From a bacterium (GTDB taxonomy: Bacteria; Auribacterota; JABMQX01): a stretch of DNA of 7,932 bases. Positions 1 to 4,913 of this stretch are shown here, one piece after another (position 1 is the first letter of the stretch; each line of letters begins with the position of its first letter). Both the position numbers and the translations under genes were made by a program. The stretch covers positions 1 to 7,932 of the forward strand of contig JABMQX010000654.1 of assembly GCA_013203085.1 (NCBI GenBank), read 5' to 3'. The notes below the pieces were generated by a model, which searched no databases, was not told the DNA's origin, and worked only from the letters and a program-made list of their open reading frames with translations.

Positions 1-48
1 CTTCCTCGCATAAGCAAAGATTCTGCGAAAGATCGCTTACTCCTTTCG

Positions 49-68
49 GTTGACCACGCGCTGTCAAC
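49..68. promoter_or_regulatory. perfect 6-bp inverted repeat, possible operator
   Basis: GTTGAC (49-54) is followed eight bases later by its exact reverse complement GTCAAC (63-68). The arm size and spacing suit a dimeric helix-turn-helix regulator. No T-run follows that would suggest a terminator (the short T run at 72-76 is not directly adjacent). It lies about 780 bases before the esterase start, so it may instead belong to a gene left of the window. A chance palindrome of this size is quite possible. Confidence 0.25.
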
Positions 69-252
69 AACTTTTTGCCAATGCGAATTTGCTCCCCAAA
101 CCTCCCCCTTCACAACCGCCACAAAAAAAAGATGTTACGCTTCCCATAAAAACCAAGTTGCGGAATCGCTGGGCGCGGGGGGCGTGGCGGGGTTTCAGTG
201 ATGCGAGTGGGGCACGGAGGACCCTCCGAAAAGAGCAGTCCTTTTCATTGGT

Positions 253-299
253 GATTGCGGATTGCAGATTGCGGAATCCGAAAGCTCACATCCGAAAGC
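253..299. repeat. 7-bp periodic repeat tract (GATTGCG-like)
   Basis: Four consecutive heptads can be read: GATTGCG (253-259), GATTGCA (260-266), GATTGCG (267-273) and GAATCCG (274-280). A 10-bp direct repeat ATCCGAAAGC occurs at 276-285 and again at 290-299. Its 14-bp offset keeps the seven-base phase. I recall dispersed tracts of this kind from planctomycete and other environmental genomes, where they appear between genes and sometimes inside them. A related tract occurs in the same orientation at 6306-6333. Function is unknown. Confidence 0.65.
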
Positions 300-834
300 A
301 GAACATCAAAAAACTACTTTTCGGCCGGGCTCTTGGCTTTTGGTCGTGAGCGGCCCGCTGCAAGGTCGAACGGAGAGCAAGACCCCCAGCACTTGCACTG
401 TTGCAAGGGAAAGGATAACATCCCGGCGGTGAGGAGCCCTGCGTTGGGTTTTCATATGGGAGATGTCGGTTATGCTTATGCAGTCGACTCGGGATGAGAT
501 CATGTGTGGCAACCTGCGTCCCGTGGCATAACACACGTGAGCTTCTGGCGCGGCCATTGGCCAGGGCCGGAAGGCGGTCTGCTCTTCGGGTGTGGCCAGG
601 TTCCTTGTCAGCCTGGGTGCACAAGGCACAGTGTGCTTCGCAGTCAAGTGCAGGAGATTAGTTATCGAACTCTCCCAGCAGGGCTTGTGAGCCTATGGGG
701 GAAGGTTCCTTTTCAAGTACAGAGTCCAAAGCAGGCGCTTTCTACATGTCGGCGTTGAGAAGCTGCTTCAGGTCAGCGAGCGCACTGTTTCACAGAAACC
801 CGCACAAAAGGCAAGGAAGGGCGACCATAGAGAG

Positions 835-841
835 AAGGAGG
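835..841 (+). promoter_or_regulatory. Shine-Dalgarno site for the CE15 esterase
   Basis: AAGGAGG lies six bases before the ATG at 848. This is a near-ideal ribosome binding site. It decides the start in favour of 848 over in-frame upstream starts such as 695. The residues after 848 also form a classic signal peptide. Confidence 0.85.
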
Positions 842-847
842 AGAGAC

Positions 848-2491
848 ATGAAACAAACGCTGAAGTCATTCGTGACCGTAATGGGTGTTGCCGTGGTATT
901 GCTGTCTCATATTTGCGTTTGCCACGGCGAACTTCCTGAACCTGCCACTGACAGAGGCAAGAATGAAAAACAGGAAGGCTGGAAGATCTCACCCTCGCTT
1001 TCCGAATCGCTGACACGACGGCGTCCCGACACCATCTACTATGAGGAGAAAGTCCCCAAGTACACCCTGCCCGACCCGTTGGTGATGCTCGACGGGACGA
1101 AGGTGACCAGCGCGGACATCTGGCGGACCGGGCGCCGTCCGGAAATCCTCGAGCTCTTTCGGAAGCACATGTATGGCCGGGCACCTCTGGGCCGGCCAAA
1201 GGATATGACCTTCAAGGTCTTCGATCACGACCGAAAGGCGCTTGACGGGAAAGCGATCCGCAAGCAAGTGACGGTCAACTTCACAGGCAGAGAAGACGGC
1301 CCGACTATGGACATCCTTATCTACCTGCCCAAGACAGCCAAAGCACCTGCTCCGCTTTTTGTTCTTCTGAATTTCGGGGGCAACCATACGATCCATCCCG
1401 ATCCGGCGATCAAGCTATCAAAAAGGTGGATGCGGGGGGGCCAGAGGGCGACAGACGAGTCGCGGGGAAGGGGCCGTTCGAGCTATCCGATCGAAAGGAT
1501 CCTGGCGCGGGGATACGGGCTGGCGACAATCTATTATGGCGATCTGGACCCGGACTATTACGACGGCTTCAAAAATGGCGTCCACGGAGCCTTCGACAAA
1601 CTTGTCAACGGCAAGCGGAGTCCGGATGCCTGGGGCGCAATCGGCGCCTGGGCATGGGGCTTGAGCCGGGCGATGGATTACTTCGGGACCGATAATGATA
1701 TTGACCACAACCGGCTTACTGTGCTTGGTCACTCCCGTCTGGGCAAAACGGCGTTGTGGGCTGGCGCTCGGGACGAGCGGTTTGCGATTGTGATCTCCAA
1801 CGATTCCGGCTGCGGCGGCGCGGCACTGAGTCGCCGACGCTTCGGAGAGACGGTCCAGCGGATCAACACGTCGTTTCCCCACTGGTTCTGCGAAAACTTC
1901 AAGAAGTACAATCGCCGGGAAGATGAACTGCCGATTGACCAGCACATGCTCATCTCGCTGATGGCCCCAAGGCCGGTATATGTCGCCAGCGCCGACGAGG
2001 ACCTTTGGGCGGATCCGCGGGGCGAATTTCTATCCGCAAAATACGCAACCCCCGTTTACCGCCTGCTGGGCCTCAAGGGTCTGGAGGCCGACAAGATGCC
2101 CGCTCTCAACAGTCCTATTCATGAAGGCAGAATCGGCTATCACATCCGCACTGGCAGGCACGGCCTGACCGAGTACGACTGGCAGCAGTACCTCGACTTC
2201 GCCGACAAATGCCTCAAAAGAAAGCAGAATCTGGCCGGCAAGTCCGAGATCACTCATTGTGTGACGGTTCAGCCGATCGTGATTCGGGACGACGACGGCA
2301 AGAACCCGGCGAGGATCAACATCGTCGAAGAGCTCATCGATCAGGTCTACGGAAGGGCGGGTGTGGACGTTCGGTTCGTCAAGCCCATTCTCTACGATTC
2401 CACGGCGGTTTCCATTTCAAGGATTGACGTACCGCCTGCAGGCAACCTATGTGGTCCCTTCTTCAGAAGGCAGACTCAGCGAGGAGATTAG
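848..2491 (+). CDS. secreted CE15 glucuronoyl-esterase-like hydrolase with chimeric C-terminal tail
   Basis: A 547-residue alpha/beta hydrolase resembling bacterial carbohydrate esterase family 15. Such enzymes cleave esters of (4-O-methyl)glucuronic acid that link xylan to lignin alcohols; database names often say acetylxylan esterase. Residues 1-27 are a signal peptide (basic start, hydrophobic core, likely cleavage near VCHG); there is no convincing lipobox, so export to the periplasm or outside is expected. The nucleophile motif GHSRLGK puts Ser296 in place with Arg297 and Lys300 beside it. Further family-like blocks are NDSGCGGAALSRR (318-330), the SADEDLWADPRGEF block (381-394) with Asp385 and Trp387, and His438 in GRHGLTEYDW. 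From memory of OtCE15A from Opitutus terrae, the Ser-to-Asp spacing (89) and Ser-to-His spacing (142 here, 141 there) fit. The catalytic domain ends near residue 460; the remainder is an unusual tail, listed separately. Start chosen by its strong ribosome binding site. kbl begins 4 bases after the stop. Exact substrate is not provable from sequence. Confidence 0.87.
   Translation: MKQTLKSFVTVMGVAVVLLSHICVCHGELPEPATDRGKNEKQEGWKISPSLSESLTRRRPDTIYYEEKVPKYTLPDPLVMLDGTKVTSADIWRTGRRPEILELFRKHMYGRAPLGRPKDMTFKVFDHDRKALDGKAIRKQVTVNFTGREDGPTMDILIYLPKTAKAPAPLFVLLNFGGNHTIHPDPAIKLSKRWMRGGQRATDESRGRGRSSYPIERILARGYGLATIYYGDLDPDYYDGFKNGVHGAFDKLVNGKRSPDAWGAIGAWAWGLSRAMDYFGTDNDIDHNRLTVLGHSRLGKTALWAGARDERFAIVISNDSGCGGAALSRRRFGETVQRINTSFPHWFCENFKKYNRREDELPIDQHMLISLMAPRPVYVASADEDLWADPRGEFLSAKYATPVYRLLGLKGLEADKMPALNSPIHEGRIGYHIRTGRHGLTEYDWQQYLDFADKCLKRKQNLAGKSEITHCVTVQPIVIRDDDGKNPARINIVEELIDQVYGRAGVDVRFVKPILYDSTAVSISRIDVPPAGNLCGPFFRRQTQRGD
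2246..2488 (+). other. C-terminal tail of the CE15 protein: truncated metalloprotease-like N-terminal segment
   Basis: Residues 467-547 lie beyond the hydrolase fold. Residues 467-520 contain VTVQPIVIRDDDGKNPA, then a helix-like stretch VEELIDQVYGRAGVDVRF and KPILYDST. This resembles, from memory, the start of secreted matrixin-like or PEP-CTERM-associated proteins, in which VQPI-x-V-x-D-D-x-G is followed by a 'WAQAGIDxxF' stretch and, much later, a zinc HExxH motif. No HExxH is present here. After about residue 520 the sequence turns into an unrelated-looking end (VSISRIDVPPAGNLCGPFF and onward) and stops. I infer a truncated fragment fused in frame to the esterase. The alternative is a genuine small C-terminal domain of this esterase subfamily. 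Confidence 0.4.
2481..2486 (+). promoter_or_regulatory. Shine-Dalgarno site for kbl, inside the end of the esterase gene
   Basis: GAGGAG ends nine bases before the kbl ATG at 2496 and lies within the last codons of the esterase frame (stop TAG at 2489-2491). Ribosomes finishing the esterase would terminate on top of this site, which favours translational coupling. It also sets the kbl start at 2496 rather than at the in-frame upstream ATG at 2361, which lies inside the esterase gene. Confidence 0.75.
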
Positions 2492-2495
2492 ACCA

Positions 2496-3689
2496 ATGTT
2501 CCAATCGATGAGAGATCACCTAATCGAAGAATTGTCCCGGATAAGAGAAACCGGCCTCTACAAAAGTGAACGAATCATTACCAGCCCACAGCGCGCACGG
2601 ATCAGCGTCGAGGCTGAACGGGCCGCCGGAGAAGTCCTGAATATGTGCGCCAACAATTATCTGGGGCTGGCAGATCATCCGGAACTCATCCAGACGGCGA
2701 AAGAGGGCTTGGATCGATGGGGCTATGGGCTGGCGTCGGTGCGATTCATTTGTGGGACGCAGCAGATCCATAAGCAACTCGAACGAAAGCTCTCTGAGTT
2801 TCTCGGGACGGACAACACAATCCTGTACACCTCGTGTTTTGACGCCAACGGCGGCTTGTTTGAGACTCTCCTTTCCGAAGAAGATTGCGTGATAAGCGAC
2901 GAGCTCAATCACGCCAGCATCATTGACGGCATCCGCCTCTGCAAAGCTAAGCGGCTTCGCTATCGAACCTGCTTCATGGGTGACCTGGAAAGGTGCCTCA
3001 AGGAAGCACAAGACGCCCGCTTTCGATTGATCGCGACCGACGGCGTCTTTTCCATGGATGGGGCGATTGCGAAATTGGACAAGATCTGCGACTTGGCGGA
3101 CAAGTACGACGCGCTGGTAATGGTGGATGACTCGCACGGTGTGGGTGTTCTGGGGGAGTCGGGACGCGGCACGCACGAACACTGCGGCGTCATGGGACGC
3201 GTTGACATCATAACCGGTACGCTGGGCAAAGCCCTTGGGGGCGCCAGCGGTGGCTACACGAGCGGCCACAAAGAGATCATCGAGTTCCTCAGGCAGCGTT
3301 CGCGGCCTTATCTGTTCTCCAACACCGTCGCACCAGCGATCGTGGCAGCGTCATTAAAGGGCTTGGACATCCTGACCGCCTCGGGCGAACTGAGGAACAA
3401 GCTCTCGAAAAACACGCGGCGCTTCCGCGAGAAGATGGCGGTGAACGGCTTTGATGTCAAACCGGGCGACCATCCGATTGTTCCCATCATGCTCGGCGAT
3501 GCCTCGCTTGCGGAAAAAATGGCCTCCCGGCTTCTGGAAAAGGGCGTTTACGTGATCGGGTTCTCCTATCCCGTCGTCCCCAAAGGCACGGCACGTATCC
3601 GTGTTCAAATATCCGCAGCCCATTCCCCTGAGGATATAGATTTCGCTCTGGAGATGTTCAAAGAAGTGAAAGATGAATTCGGCATCTGA
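2496..3689 (+). CDS. kbl: glycine C-acetyltransferase (2-amino-3-ketobutyrate CoA ligase)
   Basis: A 397-residue cytoplasmic PLP enzyme of the alpha-oxoamine synthase family (E. coli Kbl has 398). It converts 2-amino-3-ketobutyrate plus CoA into glycine and acetyl-CoA, the second step of threonine breakdown through threonine dehydrogenase. The PLP-binding lysine is Lys245 in TGTLGKALGGASGG. Other expected residues are His139 in ELNHASIIDG (stacks on the cofactor), Asp211 and His214 in DDSHGVGVLG, and Arg369 in ARIRVQISAAHS for the substrate carboxylate. The N-terminal NMCANNYLGLADHP and RFICGTQQIHKQLE blocks are typical of true Kbl rather than the related 8-amino-7-oxononanoate (BioF) or 5-aminolevulinate (HemA) synthases. 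The gene follows the esterase by 4 bases and precedes tdh by 16. It looks intact, with no frameshift. The adjacent tdh makes the assignment very secure. Confidence 0.96.
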   Translation: MFQSMRDHLIEELSRIRETGLYKSERIITSPQRARISVEAERAAGEVLNMCANNYLGLADHPELIQTAKEGLDRWGYGLASVRFICGTQQIHKQLERKLSEFLGTDNTILYTSCFDANGGLFETLLSEEDCVISDELNHASIIDGIRLCKAKRLRYRTCFMGDLERCLKEAQDARFRLIATDGVFSMDGAIAKLDKICDLADKYDALVMVDDSHGVGVLGESGRGTHEHCGVMGRVDIITGTLGKALGGASGGYTSGHKEIIEFLRQRSRPYLFSNTVAPAIVAASLKGLDILTASGELRNKLSKNTRRFREKMAVNGFDVKPGDHPIVPIMLGDASLAEKMASRLLEKGVYVIGFSYPVVPKGTARIRVQISAAHSPEDIDFALEMFKEVKDEFGI

Positions 3690-3692
3690 GGC

Positions 3693-3699
3693 GGAAAGG
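3693..3699 (+). promoter_or_regulatory. Shine-Dalgarno site for tdh
   Basis: GGAAAGG lies six bases before the ATG at 3706 and just after the kbl stop (3687-3689). It supports 3706 as the tdh start. The in-frame ATG at 3673 would overlap kbl and add eleven residues without family similarity. The ATG at 3718 would match the E. coli N-terminus (MKAL) but has a weaker site. Confidence 0.65.
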
Positions 3700-3705
3700 T
3701 GCGAG

Positions 3706-4764
3706 ATGAAGAAGACCATGAAGGCGCTGGTAAAAAAGAAGATGGAGCCAGGGCTGTGGCTCGATGAGGTCCCGGTTCCCGAAATCGGGATCAACGATGT
3801 TCTCATCAGGATTCACAAGACAGCCATATGCGGAACGGACGTGCATATTTGGAACTGGGACGCCTGGTCGCAGAAAACGATCCCCACTCCCATGATCATC
3901 GGCCACGAGTTCGCCGGGACCGTCGCGGCCATGGGAAGTAATGTAACTGACCTCGGAATCGGCGATGTGGTTTCCGGCGAGGGGCACATCGTCTGCGGCC
4001 GCTGCCGTAACTGCCTGGCGGGCCGAAGGCACCTCTGCATGAGCAGCAGCGGTGTCGGCGTCAACCGGCCGGGCGTATACGCCGAGTACCTCAGCATTCC
4101 TATCACAAACGTATGGCATGCTAACCCCAACATCCCGATGGAAATCCTCGCGATCTTCGATCCTTTCGGCAACGCCACGCACACAGCACTGTCCTTCAAG
4201 GTGCTCGGCGAAGACGTTTTGATTACAGGCGCCGGGCCCATCGGCATCATGGCTACAGCCGTCGTAAGGCACGCCGGGGCGCGCTACATCGTTGTCACCG
4301 ACATGAATCCTTATCGCCTGAATTTGGCGAAGAAGATGGGCGCCACGGTTGCCCTCAACGTGGCGGAAGGCCAGCCGCTTGAAGATGTCCAGAAGAAACT
4401 GGGCATGAGGGAGGGCTTCGATGTTGGACTTGAAATGTCCGGCAGCGGTGAAGCCTTCAAGGACATGCTGGCCAACATGTGTCACGGCGGAAAAATTGCC
4501 ATACTCGGCATCCCGACGCAAAAGCTGGCCATCGATTGGAACACCGTCATCTTCAACATGATTACCATCAAGGGCATTTACGGTCGTGAGATGTACGAGA
4601 CGTGGTACATGATGGAGTCCATGATTAAAACCGGCCTGGACATCTCTCGCGTGATCACACATCGGTTCCATTACACGGAGTTCGAAGAGGCCTTTGAAGT
4701 GATGCGCTCGGGCCAGTCGGGCAAAGTGATATTGAACTGGGTCGCTGAATCCGAAATCGAATAA
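3706..4764 (+). CDS. tdh: L-threonine 3-dehydrogenase (zinc, NAD-dependent)
   Basis: A 352-residue cytoplasmic medium-chain zinc dehydrogenase. It oxidises L-threonine to 2-amino-3-ketobutyrate with NAD+, and the product is passed to Kbl, encoded just upstream. Catalytic zinc ligands are Cys42 (AICGTDVHIW) and His67-Glu68 (IIGHEFAG). His94 in SGEGH corresponds to the E. coli His90 linked to catalysis. The structural zinc is held by Cys97, Cys100, Cys103 and Cys111 (CGRCRNC and the following RRHLC). The Rossmann motif GAGPIG is at 175-180, with Asp199 ending the second strand to bind the NAD ribose. All of these are offset by four from E. coli Tdh (341 residues). WSQKTIPTPMIIGHEF and DPFGNATHTAL are typical of Tdh and argue against sorbitol or alcohol dehydrogenase. 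The start at 3706 is chosen for its ribosome binding site; 3718 is the alternative. The gene ends at 4764 facing the convergent propeller gene. Confidence 0.96.
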   Translation: MKKTMKALVKKKMEPGLWLDEVPVPEIGINDVLIRIHKTAICGTDVHIWNWDAWSQKTIPTPMIIGHEFAGTVAAMGSNVTDLGIGDVVSGEGHIVCGRCRNCLAGRRHLCMSSSGVGVNRPGVYAEYLSIPITNVWHANPNIPMEILAIFDPFGNATHTALSFKVLGEDVLITGAGPIGIMATAVVRHAGARYIVVTDMNPYRLNLAKKMGATVALNVAEGQPLEDVQKKLGMREGFDVGLEMSGSGEAFKDMLANMCHGGKIAILGIPTQKLAIDWNTVIFNMITIKGIYGREMYETWYMMESMIKTGLDISRVITHRFHYTEFEEAFEVMRSGQSGKVILNWVAESEIE

Positions 4765-4913
4765 AAGGGATCGTAGAGCAAAAACCAAGCATATATCTTC
4801 TGGAGCACCTTCCCCGCCGCCGATACATCCTGTACCGGAAACGCTCGGTGAGACGAGTACAGGCGTGTGCGAAACCGTCTCCGGCGCCCGCTGGCCCCGC
4901 GCCGTGGCATGAG
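4765..4913. other. convergent intergenic gap with hairpin potential
   Basis: This 149-base gap separates the ends of tdh (+) and the propeller gene (-). A perfect 7-bp stem can form between CCTGTAC (4829-4835) and GTACAGG (4857-4863). GAGACG (4850-4855) can instead pair with CGTCTC (4876-4881), and GGCGC (4883-4887) with GCGCC (4899-4903). None is followed by a run of T on either strand, so a standard intrinsic terminator is not supported. Rho-dependent or structure-only termination is possible. Confidence 0.35.

Larger units (their letters stand above)
1..834. other. long non-coding leader, no supportable gene
   Basis: I find no credible gene on either strand. The short open frames have low-complexity or arginine/proline-rich translations, no recognisable domain and no convincing ribosome binding site. 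The first ~330 bases include A-rich and C-rich runs, a G-rich run near 174-193, and a heptad repeat tract. Bases 340-830 are of mixed composition and could be decayed coding sequence or a long 5' untranslated region for the esterase gene. I could not identify a convincing -35/-10 pair. A promoter for the downstream genes must lie here or further left, but its position is not visible. Confidence 0.6.

Noticed and set aside
253..299. CRISPR array
   Set aside because: The units are 7 bp with no spacers, and no cas gene is present.
50..349. 99-codon + strand frame across the heptad repeat
   Set aside because: Half of it is repeat-encoded (IADCRLRNPK), a typical false product of such tracts; there is no ribosome binding site.
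504..758. 84-codon + strand frame before the esterase
   Set aside because: No domain, no ribosome binding site and no hydrophobic or signal pattern; possibly remnant DNA but not supportable as a gene.
695..847. Upstream in-frame extension of the esterase
   Set aside because: It would place 51 unrelated residues before a clear signal peptide, and the strong AAGGAGG site points to 848.
848..930. Lipoprotein signal on the esterase (Cys23 or Cys25)
   Set aside because: The residues before each cysteine (SHI and ICV) do not match a lipobox, so a type I signal peptide is preferred.
1418..1945. 175-codon open frame on the - strand opposite the CE15 gene
   Set aside because: The + strand carries the conserved esterase motifs here; the antisense product is unrecognisable.
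2520..3269. 249-codon open frame on the - strand opposite kbl
   Set aside because: It is a shadow of the intact kbl gene, with no family resemblance and no ribosome binding site.
3658..4788. 376-codon open frame on the - strand opposite tdh
   Set aside because: It mirrors tdh almost exactly, and tdh has all catalytic and zinc residues. The antisense translation has no recognisable domain and arises from the codon bias of the real gene.
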